Both the position numbers and the translations under genes were made by a program. Below, one piece after another: positions 38,489 through 49,402 of a DNA stretch of 58,321 nt. Source of the DNA: Microcaldota archaeon. GTDB lineage: Archaea > Micrarchaeota > Micrarchaeia > Micrarchaeales > Micrarchaeaceae. The notes beneath the pieces are model-generated. The model did no database searches. It was given only the letters and a program-made list of their open reading frames with translations, and was not told the DNA's origin. Within the stretch, counting starts at the first letter, position 1. Each line of letters opens with the position of its first letter. Location of the stretch: contig JAKAUR010000008.1 in assembly GCA_021827665.1 (NCBI GenBank), positions 1 through 58,321 of the forward strand, in the 5' to 3' direction.

Positions 38489-39178
38489 TTGGAATATAAA
38501 ATAGTGGGAAACAGCATGCAGTCCCTGGCGATAAGGCTTGAGGACGGCGAGGCAATATACGCTGATTCTGGGAAGGTGATAAGCAAATCATCAAACATAA
38601 AGATGGATCCAAAGCTGGCAGGCGGCCTGGTTGGCGCCCTAGAAAGAAAATTCACAGGAGCTTCGGGATTCCTCACGGAATTCAAGGCCTCGGGCTCGTC
38701 CGGGCTTTTGAGCGTTGCCGGCATAATACCTGGAAAGATATACGCAGTACAGCTAGGAGAAGGAGAGGAGTTCATAGCAGAGCACTATGCTTTCATAGCG
38801 GCGCAGGAGAGCGTAAAATTCAGCATAGAAACCGTAGGCATAGGTGCAGCTTTCTTCGGCGGCGCAGGCCTGATTCTTCAAAGATTTACCGGCCCGGGAA
38901 CGCTTTTTATACACGTTGCTGGCGACATAATAGAATATAATGTCACTGACGCCGATCCTCTGGAGATAGACCCTGGGCACATAGCAGGGTTCGACGCTTC
39001 GCTAAAATACAAAATAACCTTCGTTGACAACATTAAAACGGCAATGTTCGGCGGCGTAGGGTTGTTCCTGGCAAAGTTCGAGGGCAACGGCAAGGTGGTG
39101 GCGCACTCGGTGTCAAGATACAAGCTGTCGACCGAGCTTTACCTTCAGGGAAGGGAAGATACAAAGAACAACAAATAA
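38489..39178 (+). CDS. AIM24/TIGR00266-family protein
   Basis: Gly-rich beta repeats, GLILQRFTGPGTLFIHVAGDIIEY. Confidence 0.85.
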   Translation: MEYKIVGNSMQSLAIRLEDGEAIYADSGKVISKSSNIKMDPKLAGGLVGALERKFTGASGFLTEFKASGSSGLLSVAGIIPGKIYAVQLGEGEEFIAEHYAFIAAQESVKFSIETVGIGAAFFGGAGLILQRFTGPGTLFIHVAGDIIEYNVTDADPLEIDPGHIAGFDASLKYKITFVDNIKTAMFGGVGLFLAKFEGNGKVVAHSVSRYKLSTELYLQGREDTKNNK

Positions 39179-39185
39179 AATCAGC

Positions 39186-40178
39186 TCAGCCTATCTTGCT
39201 GAAATCTATTATTCTGTTGCGGGCGGACTCCTCGTCTCTGGCAAGCAGCACAACCCTGCTTGGAGCGTGCTCGGAGACGCGCCTGTACTCTGTAAGTTCA
39301 GCGAGCCTGTCAGCGAATTCCCTGATCTCTACATGGTTCGGCATGCTCGAAAGGCTGAGCCCCCTCTCCTCGTTCCTTGCGCCTCCAACATACGAGAAAC
39401 CCTTCACTTCAACGTAATTAGGCATGGCCCTCTTTATCAAGCTGGCATAGCCCTCCTCGTTCTTCATGTTCAAACCCTTTATCAAGGTCATCCTCAACAC
39501 CGTTCTCGTTTTGAGCGTATGAAGCATGTCAAGCGACTTTAAGAATCTGTTCCAGGTGTCCTTTATCTTCGGCCTTGTGACATAGATGTAGGTTTCTTCG
39601 TCAGGAGCCTGAAGCGATATGTAAAGCTGCGTCGGAAGCGGATTCAGCTTTGCTATGGCCTCCGGAAGCGTCCCGTTGCTTACCAGGAAGGTGCTTATGC
39701 CCTTCTTGTGAAAGGCGTTCAGCAGCCCGGACAGCTTAGGGTAGAACGTCGGCTCTCCAGTCAGGCTTATGGCAACGTGCTTCGGGTCGTTGGCCTCGTT
39801 CCACCTTTTCATCTTGAGGTCGTTGTCGGCAACCGACTTGTAGCCGCTAACTATGCGCCTCTGCTCTTTCATCATGCCCTCTACAATGCCCTCTGGGTCG
39901 TCCCACTGGCTAAGGGCGTTGAGCTCGTTCCACTTGAAGCCCTCCTCCTCGGGTATCAGCCTCCAGCAGAACCTGCAGCCTATGTCGCATCCTATTGCAG
40001 GAGTTCCCTGTATGCACTGCCAGCTCCTTATGCCGTAAAAAGTGTACTTATAGCACAGGGTCTCGCCCCTGAGCCCGTTGGCCGTGTACTCGCATATCTT
40101 GACTGCCGAGTGCTGGCCCACGAAGTGGTAGCCCTGCTTTTCCATCCTCTTTTGCAACTGCTCTGGCATGTTTGCCAA
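39186..40178 (-). CDS. taw1: 4-demethylwyosine synthase (TYW1/Taw1), radical SAM
   Basis: PAIGCDIGCRFCWRLIP; SLTGEPTFYPKL. Confidence 0.93.
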   Translation of the reverse strand: MANMPEQLQKRMEKQGYHFVGQHSAVKICEYTANGLRGETLCYKYTFYGIRSWQCIQGTPAIGCDIGCRFCWRLIPEEEGFKWNELNALSQWDDPEGIVEGMMKEQRRIVSGYKSVADNDLKMKRWNEANDPKHVAISLTGEPTFYPKLSGLLNAFHKKGISTFLVSNGTLPEAIAKLNPLPTQLYISLQAPDEETYIYVTRPKIKDTWNRFLKSLDMLHTLKTRTVLRMTLIKGLNMKNEEGYASLIKRAMPNYVEVKGFSYVGGARNEERGLSLSSMPNHVEIREFADRLAELTEYRRVSEHAPSRVVLLARDEESARNRIIDFSKIG

Positions 40179-40323
40179 TTAAACACCGATAGGTTAAACG
40201 CTCAGATATGTCCTGTTTCGGCTATTTAATACGTTCGGAAAAATACATTTCAAGATATACAAAAAAAGAAACAAAAAAAGAGAAAAAAAACAGAATAAAC
40301 TGTCAACAACCCAAATATGGGGT

Positions 40324-40503
40324 TCAAGCGTTCTTTATCGCCGCCTTTACCTTCTTCATAGTTGCATCGTCTATCTTGTTCATTCCGTGCGCTTCCTTAG
40401 CGTGCTTAGCGATCTTCTGCATAAGGTCCTGTTCGTTCGCGGCTTCAGCCGTAAATCCGCACTGCATTCCGATGTCCTTGCATGCATATGTTTTCTTTGC
40501 CAT
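40324..40503 (-). CDS. Small DUF1059-like protein (59 aa, missing from ORF track)
   Basis: MAKKTYACKDIGMQCGFTAEAANEQDLMQKIAKHAKEAHGMNKIDDATMKKVKAAIKNA. Confidence 0.8.
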   Translation of the reverse strand: MAKKTYACKDIGMQCGFTAEAANEQDLMQKIAKHAKEAHGMNKIDDATMKKVKAAIKNA

Positions 40504-40567
40504 TCATACCACCATTACTAATTGGCATTGGACCTATTTATTTATAGCAGTAAGATGCGGAAGTGCC

Positions 40568-40960
40568 TTAAATGCTACGTTTTTTCAAAATGATTAAAAG
40601 CTCGGCCTTCTCCTCCTTCCCAAGTGCATGCCTTTTCGAATATCCATGGGAGTATCTGGGTATTATGTGTATGTGTGTATGCATCACCACCTGGCCCGCA
40701 TACTCTCCTATGTTGGTGCCGACGTTGACGCCCTTGGCTTTCAGCTTCTCCATCGCCAGCCTGGCGAAATCCTGGGCGATGCCGAAGCATGAGGAAAGCT
40801 CGTCCTTAGGCACGTCAAGCATGTTTTCGTAGTGCTTTTTCGTTATTACGAGCATATGACCCCTCGTCACCGGGTTTATGTCAAGAACTACGTAGCAATT
40901 CCCGTCATCGTAGAGGTGATCTTCCGAATCTGCAGAGAGCCTGCAGAAAACGCAATCCAA
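40568..40960 (-). CDS. HIT-family protein
   Basis: CVFCRL..; HTHIHIIPR. Confidence 0.93.
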   Translation of the reverse strand: MDCVFCRLSADSEDHLYDDGNCYVVLDINPVTRGHMLVITKKHYENMLDVPKDELSSCFGIAQDFARLAMEKLKAKGVNVGTNIGEYAGQVVMHTHIHIIPRYSHGYSKRHALGKEEKAELLIILKKRSI

Positions 40961-40961
40961 T

Positions 40962-41501
40962 CTACCAGCCCCCCTGTTCTAGCTTAAGGAGCCTGCCAGC
41001 TATGTCTTTCTTTGCGCTTATTATGCTGTCCATAAGGTGTTTCGCAGCTTTTTCCGTAACGGTGCCCAGATACTCCTCCGCAAGTAGCTTAAGCTTGCTT
41101 ATCATGTCTTCGTCTTCGGTGATAGCAGCTACAAGGATGTTCCTTATGCCTGCAGCAGCGGATCCCTCAAGCCACTCTGCTCCTGCCAAGTGGCTGTATG
41201 TCTGTAAATCCTTTGTTTTCCTAAGCTTTATTTCTCCTAGCCTGTCTAACTCCACCATGTTTCTGAAAGACCTTGACTCTTCAAGGCACTCTTTTTCTCT
41301 CAATATTATATTCTCTATGCTGGACCTCACGCTGTCGTAGGGCGTATTCTCTGTTATTTTTTTATACTCTGCAATCCTGCGCCCCTTTGACATTATAAAA
41401 CCGTCAATATGCCTTAGTGCCTCTTCCTGGCTCATCTTATTTGATATGTGCCTGCCGTCGCCTGTTTGCCCAAATTTCCTGCTAACATCCATTAAACTCA
41501 C
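40962..41501 (-). CDS. Hypothetical helical protein
   Basis: 179-aa ORF abutting HIT gene. Confidence 0.6.
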   Translation of the reverse strand: MSLMDVSRKFGQTGDGRHISNKMSQEEALRHIDGFIMSKGRRIAEYKKITENTPYDSVRSSIENIILREKECLEESRSFRNMVELDRLGEIKLRKTKDLQTYSHLAGAEWLEGSAAAGIRNILVAAITEDEDMISKLKLLAEEYLGTVTEKAAKHLMDSIISAKKDIAGRLLKLEQGGW

Positions 41502-41598
41502 AACCGTTTGGACTTGATGCTATTTATCATTTTCGCATAACCGCTGCCGCTTTCGCAAAACGCAAAAAAATAAAAGGACCGATAGCCAATATCATCTG

Positions 41599-42390
41599 AT
41601 GATGCTGCTAGCCCCTAAGGCCGCAAAAGCTTACTACGGGGAAATGGAGACCACGGACAGGAGGTATGTCGGTAATCTCATAAAATCCGGCCTGATGGAC
41701 ATGGGGATGTCGAAGCTGCAATACGGCTACAAGTCGTATCCTATCTACGCCCCGGGCAGGCACTCTGAACATCCGTTCATAAACGAAGTATATGCCAGGC
41801 TGGACTACCATTATGCGTCCGACAAGAATATCTTGAGGCTGCCGCGCCCAGATGGCTCCGACTATTACGAGTTCCAAAAAGCCATTGGGCTCATGGCCAT
41901 GGGCAGCAATGCTGCATACGACGAGGTCCTTAAAAGGTACGGTTCTTCTTTCGACATAGTCGAAACTCTCGCAATGAGCATAAACGATCCCGACTACCTC
42001 AAAATATTCATCGAAACCCAAAAAGACGTATACGCGGTTGCTTTTGCACTAATGAACAACGTTTTCAAACCCAAATCTGCAGATGGGTCAAACCTTATCG
42101 CAGATTTACTATTTGGCCGCTCCAGCAGCAAAAGCATGATGCTCACTATGGCAGCGGTATCTGCGGAACCGGATCACGAAACGCTCATGCGCATACTCGA
42201 AGAGCAGGAATTCATATCGCAAAAAACTGCGATATATCATCTACACGATTCAGATGCAATAGAATGGCTTTCGGAAAACAGCACTTACAGGGACATACGC
42301 TCTGCAGGTTCTTATGCCTTGAAGCAGATTAGAAAGTACGACAGGTTGCTGCGCCTTGAGAAAAGTGTGCACAAAATCTTAAAAGTGTGA
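41599..42390 (+). CDS. Hypothetical protein
   Basis: 263-aa ORF. Confidence 0.6.
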   Translation: MMLLAPKAAKAYYGEMETTDRRYVGNLIKSGLMDMGMSKLQYGYKSYPIYAPGRHSEHPFINEVYARLDYHYASDKNILRLPRPDGSDYYEFQKAIGLMAMGSNAAYDEVLKRYGSSFDIVETLAMSINDPDYLKIFIETQKDVYAVAFALMNNVFKPKSADGSNLIADLLFGRSSSKSMMLTMAAVSAEPDHETLMRILEEQEFISQKTAIYHLHDSDAIEWLSENSTYRDIRSAGSYALKQIRKYDRLLRLEKSVHKILKV

Positions 42391-42393
42391 GCT

Positions 42394-43710
42394 TCAGGCG
42401 TGCATGCTGTCGGAATACACAACACCGTCGAAATACGCGAAGACCGTATAATTCATGCCATTAATCGGTGTCGTACTCTGGCCCATGTAGCTAAGGTTCC
42501 CGATATCATAAACGAGGCTAGCGCTTTCCCCTGGGCTTATGGTCAGGCTGCTATAGTTCAGAGCGCCTACGCTCCTAGGCAGACTCAAGGTTTTATTGCC
42601 CGAAACGTTAAAGTCGAGCAGTCCATGGTACGCGTTTTCCCATGCGCTTATCCTTCCTGCGTATTCTACCACAGAGCCATTTAGCGGATCAAAATTTTCC
42701 AGTTCATGCATCGCCACATAATAGCTCTGATTCTCAAGCATAAGGCTTTCCAGGTAATCCAGCCTAGAAACGTTAAGTGTGGCGTTGAAATCGGAGTAAA
42801 ACTGTGCAGAACTGGTTATGGACCCAGAATTTGCCTCTGAAACAAACTTGCCCACTGCGCTGGCGTTAGTCTGCAAGTAAGACTGCGTGCTTGTAAGGTT
42901 CATGTTTATCTTCAGAGAGTTTATCGCTTCCAGAGTATAAGCATCCCCGTTGCTGACTACATTCACCGGCGGCAGCTTGAAATTCCTGGATTCAGATCCG
43001 AGGAAGTATCCCACGACCTCTATATTGGTAAGTTTCAGCGTCCTATTCCAGTTGTTTGCAACGTTCACTTCGAGGACATATCCAGAGCTGGTATTCGCCA
43101 TTTTGAATGTGACAGGAGCATGGATGCTTACATTATATTGCAAGGTTCCCGGTACGCTCTCGTTGTACACAAATTGGTGGATATTGCTGATATTGCCAAT
43201 ATAATAAACAGGGTAAAGCCCAGTGCGCAATGCGATTTGTGCAGCTGAGGAATAATATGCCAAGGGAAACATGCGCAGCCCTACTATAACTACATTTGCC
43301 GAAGGCAAGTTGCCCAATCGAAGAGGAAGCGATATGTTGCCATTTCCGAAGCTGTTATTTTCGCCCTCAAAATAAAACTGCGGTTTTTTTATCAAGAAGT
43401 CTGCCGTTGCGTTGCTCCAGCTACGGTTTAAGCTCGCGGCATACATCGCCGAGCTAGCCAGCGCAGCAGGCTTGAAATTGCTGTAATTGAAGCTCGACGA
43501 GACGTTTCCGTGGAGCACGGCTATTTCCAAGCTTGAAGAGAGATTGTAAAGCACATAAGGCAAACCCCTCCCGTAAAGCAATATGGGCACGGTTGACTCC
43601 GGTGCGGTTTCTGCGGGCTTTGGGCCAGCCAGCAGAAGCACCGCCGTGGCTATGATGATTATTACAACAATCGCGGCAGCCAAAAGTCCGAGTTTCGCCA
43701 TCCAAAACAC
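42394..43710 (-). CDS. Membrane-anchored extracellular protein
   Basis: N-terminal TM/signal anchor, N-glycosylation-rich. Confidence 0.7.
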   Translation of the reverse strand: MFWMAKLGLLAAAIVVIIIIATAVLLLAGPKPAETAPESTVPILLYGRGLPYVLYNLSSSLEIAVLHGNVSSSFNYSNFKPAALASSAMYAASLNRSWSNATADFLIKKPQFYFEGENNSFGNGNISLPLRLGNLPSANVVIVGLRMFPLAYYSSAAQIALRTGLYPVYYIGNISNIHQFVYNESVPGTLQYNVSIHAPVTFKMANTSSGYVLEVNVANNWNRTLKLTNIEVVGYFLGSESRNFKLPPVNVVSNGDAYTLEAINSLKINMNLTSTQSYLQTNASAVGKFVSEANSGSITSSAQFYSDFNATLNVSRLDYLESLMLENQSYYVAMHELENFDPLNGSVVEYAGRISAWENAYHGLLDFNVSGNKTLSLPRSVGALNYSSLTISPGESASLVYDIGNLSYMGQSTTPINGMNYTVFAYFDGVVYSDSMHA

Positions 43711-43744
43711 TTAGTCTATTGCATATCCATATTTAAATTCCTAA

Positions 43745-44503
43745 TTGGACAGTTATACGGTGCATATGAAGATTACTTCACAAGTTATAGCTTATACTGT
43801 TATAGCAGTTATGGTGCTCATAATCGGCACCGCAATAACGTATTACCTTGGCAGATCCGGCAATTTCAATGTAAAGATAAACACACCATTGACTGCGCTT
43901 TACTTCGTTGTAGTTACATTGGGCACAGTGGGTTACGGTGACATTGTGCCTGTCACACCAATAGCAAGGGCCTTTGTGATAATGCTGATACTTGTCGGGC
44001 TTAGCGTGTTCCTGAGCGCGGTTACAATAATATCGAGTGGTTTTGTGAATTCTAGAATAGATAGTCTGAGTGGGAGGATATCCAGAATGGAAAGGAGGAA
44101 CCTTGGCAAGCACATAGTGTTGATAGGCTACGGTCCTACGAACGTATACATAGCCAAGATGCTGAAGCAAAAGGGGTCAAAATTCATAATAATCGTGTCG
44201 GATAAGGTTACCTTTGACAGGATAAGGTCTCTGGGCTACAAGGCATACGTTGCTGACGAGACCCTAGAGGAGGATATGGAGCAGTTCGAGCTGAAGAAGG
44301 CCAAGTACATCGTCATAGACACCAGCGACAGCGCAAGGTCCCTATATGCTGCCATAATCGCCAAGAACATAGCTTCTTCAAGGCCAGTGTCGGTGGTTGC
44401 GGACAATCCCGACATGGAGAAGCACCTCAAAGGAATAGGGGTAGAGCACATAATAAACCCGATAGAGATTGCCGCAAAGGCCATCGCATCAAGGATGGGA
44501 TAG
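43745..44503 (+). CDS. Potassium channel with TrkA-N (RCK) domain
   Basis: TLGTVGYGDIVP selectivity filter; HIVLIGYGPTNVYIA Rossmann fold. Confidence 0.92.
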   Translation: MDSYTVHMKITSQVIAYTVIAVMVLIIGTAITYYLGRSGNFNVKINTPLTALYFVVVTLGTVGYGDIVPVTPIARAFVIMLILVGLSVFLSAVTIISSGFVNSRIDSLSGRISRMERRNLGKHIVLIGYGPTNVYIAKMLKQKGSKFIIIVSDKVTFDRIRSLGYKAYVADETLEEDMEQFELKKAKYIVIDTSDSARSLYAAIIAKNIASSRPVSVVADNPDMEKHLKGIGVEHIINPIEIAAKAIASRMG

Positions 44504-46135
44504 CTATGTCCCGGATTCTTTTATTATGGGCCCGAAAGTTATCTGTGGCTGCTGCCCTCCGCTAAGCATTGTAACAGATCTGACCCAGTTGACTTTGTAA
44601 ACAGCACTTTGGCTTTCCAGTCCGAAATAGCTCACAGCCCCTATGCTTTTGCCTCTAAAATGTCCATATGTCTGGCTTGTTTCGGCCTGCATGGTGCTAT
44701 TGTAAAAGAAGTACGCATTTGAAAATCCGTTTCCAAGCCCTACTGTGAAAGTTCCTGAATTTGGATTTGAAGTGCTGACGTTGGTTGCGGTTCCGTAAGT
44801 AACCGCTGCAGACCCTATTCCCTTTAAGCTGTATAAATCCCCATAGCAGAGGTCGCTAGGCTCGATGCCTATGCTTATCCATTTGCTGTCATAGGGCCCG
44901 TTGCTGCATTCGTCGCTGTAGCCTGTGCCGTTGACTCCTGCAACAAGGCCCCCAATTCCGGAAGTGGTCAACGTTATCCTGGCTTCGGTAAGGTTATATA
45001 TGTTTACTGGGAAGTTGTCGACCTTTTGCAGCAGTGCCATGCCTGTAAAATATACCCCATTATCTATGGAATAGTTATTTCCAAGCAGATTGTTCCAACC
45101 TGTTGGCAATGCCGTTCCGGCAAAGTTTGTGTAATAATTGAACACGTTCTGGCCGTTGTCATATTTACCATAGAGCGTTGTTAGCCCAGGGGCAAGTCCA
45201 GAATGGACTCCGCTGAAGGTCGTACTTATGGGGGTGAAATACATTAATATCGTCGTTTCGGTTGGGCAGCTATTGAAAAAGCAGCCGAGCTTGTAAACGG
45301 TCCTTGGTGGCAGTTTCACCCAAAATATGGCATTGCCGCTCATGCTGCTGTTGCAGTTCTCGCACCAATCGTAAAGCTCCTGGTTATTGTAATAAAATCT
45401 CACGTTACCTAAGTCTGGAGACTCGTGTAGCGAATAAGATGTGTTTTTTGGATTGAAGCTTATCCTTACCTGGTATCCTGGCTCTATGAAATTTATAAAA
45501 AACCAATCGAAGAAATTGAAATTGCTTATGGTTATGTTTATCGGCACCGCGTATATGCCGCCTATGGTCCTCAAAGTTCCTTGCGTCCTAACCACGCCTC
45601 CATATCTGTAATAGCTAGTTGCGTTTGGCGGAGGGCAATAAGCTGTGGATATAATGCTAGGTGCTACTGCACAATAGTTCGCATATATGCTGAAGGTCCC
45701 GGAATAAAGCTTTCCCGGGCTCAGTGTTTGCCCACTGAAAAACGCAATGCAGTACACTTTCTGGCCCTGCAATGCTACTTTCGGGGCGCAATAGCCTGAG
45801 TTGCTCTCTACGCCTCCCACAAACGCGCTGAAGCTGCTGGTATTTATTATCCCGGGCTCCTCAAAATTTGCAACCACAAGAAGAGCAGTTCCTGTCGGCA
45901 CATTGCTGCTGGTGTAATTTATTCCGTAAACTGCGTCGTAGCAGCCGAAGCTGTTATAGAAGTTGCATTCTGTCGGAAGTATTGATTTAGGAAGCGATAT
46001 GAAAAGGAAAAGTACTGCTATGGCAACTGTTATTATAAGCAGTACGGTGCTGTAAGTTGTTATAAACTCTATCGCGCTTTGCGCTTTCGGCCCTTTTCGC
46101 ATAATAGGCTTTGCAATTAACATTTTAAATATCAT
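44504..46135 (-). CDS. Pilin-like secreted protein with DUF2341-like region
   Basis: Class III-like signal KAQSAIEFITTYSTVLLIITVAIAVLFLF; NFFDWFFINFIEPGYQVRI. Confidence 0.7.
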   Translation of the reverse strand: MIFKMLIAKPIMRKGPKAQSAIEFITTYSTVLLIITVAIAVLFLFISLPKSILPTECNFYNSFGCYDAVYGINYTSSNVPTGTALLVVANFEEPGIINTSSFSAFVGGVESNSGYCAPKVALQGQKVYCIAFFSGQTLSPGKLYSGTFSIYANYCAVAPSIISTAYCPPPNATSYYRYGGVVRTQGTLRTIGGIYAVPINITISNFNFFDWFFINFIEPGYQVRISFNPKNTSYSLHESPDLGNVRFYYNNQELYDWCENCNSSMSGNAIFWVKLPPRTVYKLGCFFNSCPTETTILMYFTPISTTFSGVHSGLAPGLTTLYGKYDNGQNVFNYYTNFAGTALPTGWNNLLGNNYSIDNGVYFTGMALLQKVDNFPVNIYNLTEARITLTTSGIGGLVAGVNGTGYSDECSNGPYDSKWISIGIEPSDLCYGDLYSLKGIGSAAVTYGTATNVSTSNPNSGTFTVGLGNGFSNAYFFYNSTMQAETSQTYGHFRGKSIGAVSYFGLESQSAVYKVNWVRSVTMLSGGQQPQITFGPIIKESGT

Positions 46136-46158
46136 TCGCAGAGATTAATATCGAGCGA

Positions 46159-46431
46159 ATGCCTGCTGTGAAAATAACCGTGCATGGGGTAGTGCAAGGA
46201 GTTGGCTATAGGGCCCTGGTTATGGAGATAGCCACGCAGCTCGGGATAATTGGTTATGCGAAGAACATGCCGGATGGCAGTGTCGAGATACTTGCAATAG
46301 GGCAAAAAGACAGGATTGACGAGTTCCGGAAGCTGATAAACGTTGATGCAAAGCACGGTCCGCAGGTGCATAAAATCGACGCTGCCGCTGCGGAAGAAAC
46401 CGAAAGCTACAATTCCTTTGAAATCAGATAG
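46159..46431 (+). CDS. acyP: Acylphosphatase
   Basis: ITVHGVVQGVGYRALV..GYAKNMPDGSVEI. Confidence 0.93.
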   Translation: MPAVKITVHGVVQGVGYRALVMEIATQLGIIGYAKNMPDGSVEILAIGQKDRIDEFRKLINVDAKHGPQVHKIDAAAAEETESYNSFEIR

Positions 46432-46435
46432 GCAG

Positions 46436-46849
46436 TCAGGATTCTATCCCTGTCGCGTTTGAAACTCCTGCGCTTGCTCCGGCCTTGTTCTGCCTGCATT
46501 CGATGCTGCTTGTTTCTTCTATTCTGTCGCTTATGGTCCCGTCTTCGTCATACAAATATACGACGAAGTTTATCCTGTAGCTGTCAGGGAAATTGTTTGG
46601 AAGGGTATAAAGGTTCACCACCTTGTTTACGGTCGAATTGGGCTTGAGGAGCCCTATTCTTATCCTGCCGTTCTCCATGGGCATATCGTGTGCCAGCGAT
46701 AGCGGCGCCTTTGCTATTATGTCGGATTCGCACCAGTATATGTGCTCTGGGTCGCTGTTCTTGAACTCTACTTTCATCCGGAATTCGTTTTTCATAAAAG
46801 CCCTCAGGGTCTCGGGCTCGAAGCTTGTCTTCAATTCAACGGTCGCCAT
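46436..46849 (-). CDS. Hypothetical protein
   Basis: 137-aa ORF, beta-rich. Confidence 0.6.
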   Translation of the reverse strand: MATVELKTSFEPETLRAFMKNEFRMKVEFKNSDPEHIYWCESDIIAKAPLSLAHDMPMENGRIRIGLLKPNSTVNKVVNLYTLPNNFPDSYRINFVVYLYDEDGTISDRIEETSSIECRQNKAGASAGVSNATGIES

Positions 46850-46911
46850 GAAAACACCATCAATCCGATAACTTATGCGGCTTAAGTATTTTATATCTTT
46901 AACAAAATAAT

Positions 46912-47406
46912 ATGACAGAGGCGTTAAACCCGCAAGAGATATCCATGCCAGCCATAAACGAAGCCAAGCTTATACAGGCAGAGGTAAAGCTAAGGAATCT
47001 CCTTGTTACAAAGGAGGTCACAGAGACCCGAAGGTCCATGGTAAGGTGGCTTGCGCTGTCGCTCGGGATAATAAACCCGGGTGAGACAAGGCTGAGCGCC
47101 ATATACGTTCTTGATGCCATGCTCTACTTCCAGTTCCAGAAGAAGCACGACCCGAACGTGGAGGAGCTTTCGGAATACATATCGAAGTCATGGCAGCCCA
47201 TAAACGAGAAGACCCTGCGCTACCATTTGTTGCAGCTTAAGACCAGCAACATAATAGGGCACTCTAAGGGCAGATATTCAATGCTTTTCCCGGAAGACGG
47301 GGAGAAATACGACGAGAACGCATGGATACGCGGCTATTTTGAGTCAGAAATATCTCCCATACGCGAAAAGATAGCTTCCGTCATAAGGGAAATTAAAAAG
47401 CGCTGA
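46912..47406 (+). CDS. Predicted helix-turn-helix protein
   Basis: PNVEELSEYISKSWQPINEKTLRYHLLQLKTSNIIGHSKGRY. Confidence 0.6.
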   Translation: MTEALNPQEISMPAINEAKLIQAEVKLRNLLVTKEVTETRRSMVRWLALSLGIINPGETRLSAIYVLDAMLYFQFQKKHDPNVEELSEYISKSWQPINEKTLRYHLLQLKTSNIIGHSKGRYSMLFPEDGEKYDENAWIRGYFESEISPIREKIASVIREIKKR

Positions 47407-47423
47407 GCAATATAAGTGATAAT

Positions 47424-49139
47424 ATGTCGTCCGATAAGAACATACTGCTGTACGGAGGAATAGCGATAATCGTAGTCATAGCTGTTTTCATAGCGATAGT
47501 GGTTTCCTTCCAGCCCTCGGGCCCGTATAAGCTCGACGTGTCGATGAAGGCCCCGAATTACAATCCAAACGCCACTTATCTGTTCAATACCACTTATTTC
47601 AACATAACCATAAGCAATACTGGTTCGGCCGCAGTGCACGGCATGGAGGTTGGCTTCTATCTGGACGACCAGGCCATAAAATATTACAACGTTTCGATAC
47701 CTTCACACGAAAGCGCTTACATAACGGAAAACTACACCTACTCGCAGAACGGCACATACAATTTTTCAGTAGTTGCGGATCCGAGCAGGATACTTGACAT
47801 TGCCAATTCGTCCGTAACCTCTGCGCAGCTTAGCATAAACGTTAGCAATCCGCAGCAGCCAAATCTTTACCAGTACATACCGTCGCAGAATACTAATGAA
47901 ACTTACACATTCACACTCTTCCCTAAGGGCATGGAGCTTTCGTCCCTCATGGATATTGAGTACAACGTTAGCCAGTTCAAGCCGCTCCTGGGCCCAGACA
48001 CTGGAATATCATTCAGCATAATGCACGACCTTTCGCCGCTGCTGAATCTGGGCAACGGCGTTTATTCAAAATATGCCAACAGTACAGCAGTATACGGGCT
48101 ATGGCTCGAGGGTGTGATAAGCAATGCAGACATAAAGTCTCTGTTGTCCACATATTCGTTCCCCGAGCATAGCTTCCAGAAGGGGGACTCATCAGCCCTT
48201 TTTGCGAAGCTGAACTACACCACGAGCTTCTGCAGCTATTCAAGCAGGGGCTGGACAAAGATATTCATATACTACAACGCAACCGAGGGAGGCACCTGCG
48301 AAAGCATGCTCGGCAGCAAGTATAATGATACGGAATACGCCATGCTTTCAAATGCTACGTCCTCCCACAGTGGAGAATATGCAAAGGATGCAAACTTCAC
48401 CTATCAGAATTCAACTGGCGAAGGCTTCGCAATTAGCCTCATAGGCAAGAACTATTCGATATACAGGCTTTCCGAAGACGGGGCAGCAGGAAACTTCGCC
48501 AGCATAATGGGATTCCATCCTTCCATAAACGTTTCTGCATACCATAGGGTTTGCCCCGGCTACATATACGTCAACAACAGCACCGGCTTAAACATGTGCA
48601 CCGAATACTTCAAGTCATCGGTACCTGAGCTTCAGAACTATTCGCTCTCGGATTCAATATCCCTCTCGAAGAATTATACCCTGCAGCTTTACTCGTTCGT
48701 CGATCTCAACTATAGCGGAGATGCGCTTTTCAACGCAGCATCGCTTTTCACAAAACTCAATCTTACTAACCAGTACGCATCTTGGGAGCCGCTCGACAAC
48801 AACACGTGCAGCTTTGCAAATTCATCCATTGGGTGCAGGTACGAAAGTTTCAATTCCACGTCGAAGAAGTACAGAGTAAGGATAAGCAATGGATTCAGCA
48901 CTCCGATAAAGATAGAAGCAATAGGCTGCAGTTCCTATCTCCCTGTAAACTCCACGACATCGATAAACGAGACGCTGGCCGCAGGCCAGAGCATAAACGC
49001 ATCCTTCTCGTGCAAGCTTCCTTCAATACCAATAGCAAGTACTGTGTCGACGTACTTCATGAACGTGAGCTATTCCATGGCGGGCAAGCAGCTGTACGAA
49101 AACGGAACCATTACCTATGCGGACTTTTACGTGGGCTGA
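47424..49139 (+). CDS. Membrane-anchored extracellular glycoprotein
   Basis: N-terminal TM, N-glycosylation-rich, CARDB-like N-terminal region. Confidence 0.7.
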   Translation: MSSDKNILLYGGIAIIVVIAVFIAIVVSFQPSGPYKLDVSMKAPNYNPNATYLFNTTYFNITISNTGSAAVHGMEVGFYLDDQAIKYYNVSIPSHESAYITENYTYSQNGTYNFSVVADPSRILDIANSSVTSAQLSINVSNPQQPNLYQYIPSQNTNETYTFTLFPKGMELSSLMDIEYNVSQFKPLLGPDTGISFSIMHDLSPLLNLGNGVYSKYANSTAVYGLWLEGVISNADIKSLLSTYSFPEHSFQKGDSSALFAKLNYTTSFCSYSSRGWTKIFIYYNATEGGTCESMLGSKYNDTEYAMLSNATSSHSGEYAKDANFTYQNSTGEGFAISLIGKNYSIYRLSEDGAAGNFASIMGFHPSINVSAYHRVCPGYIYVNNSTGLNMCTEYFKSSVPELQNYSLSDSISLSKNYTLQLYSFVDLNYSGDALFNAASLFTKLNLTNQYASWEPLDNNTCSFANSSIGCRYESFNSTSKKYRVRISNGFSTPIKIEAIGCSSYLPVNSTTSINETLAAGQSINASFSCKLPSIPIASTVSTYFMNVSYSMAGKQLYENGTITYADFYVG

Positions 49140-49141
49140 AT

Positions 49142-49402
49142 TTAGAGCCCCATGAAGTCCACGGCTCCCTTTCCCTTCGGGAAAGCGCGCATTTTTTCCG
49201 CCTCTACAGGCAATCCTGTCTCGTCTGCCACGCGCTGCAGCTCGTTCAGCTCGAGATGCCTCGGCAGGTACAATTCGACGAATTCGTGCTCTCCTATCTT
49301 TATCCTCTTTACCGTGAACAGCATCTTCTGAAGCATTCCGGAGCGCTTTACCTCTATCCTTATGCTGCCCCTGCTTATTATTGAAGCCGTTTTGTCTTCC
49401 AA
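49142..49402 (-). CDS. Hypothetical protein
   Basis: 86-aa ORF. Confidence 0.5.
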   Translation of the reverse strand: MEDKTASIISRGSIRIEVKRSGMLQKMLFTVKRIKIGEHEFVELYLPRHLELNELQRVADETGLPVEAEKMRAFPKGKGAVDFMGL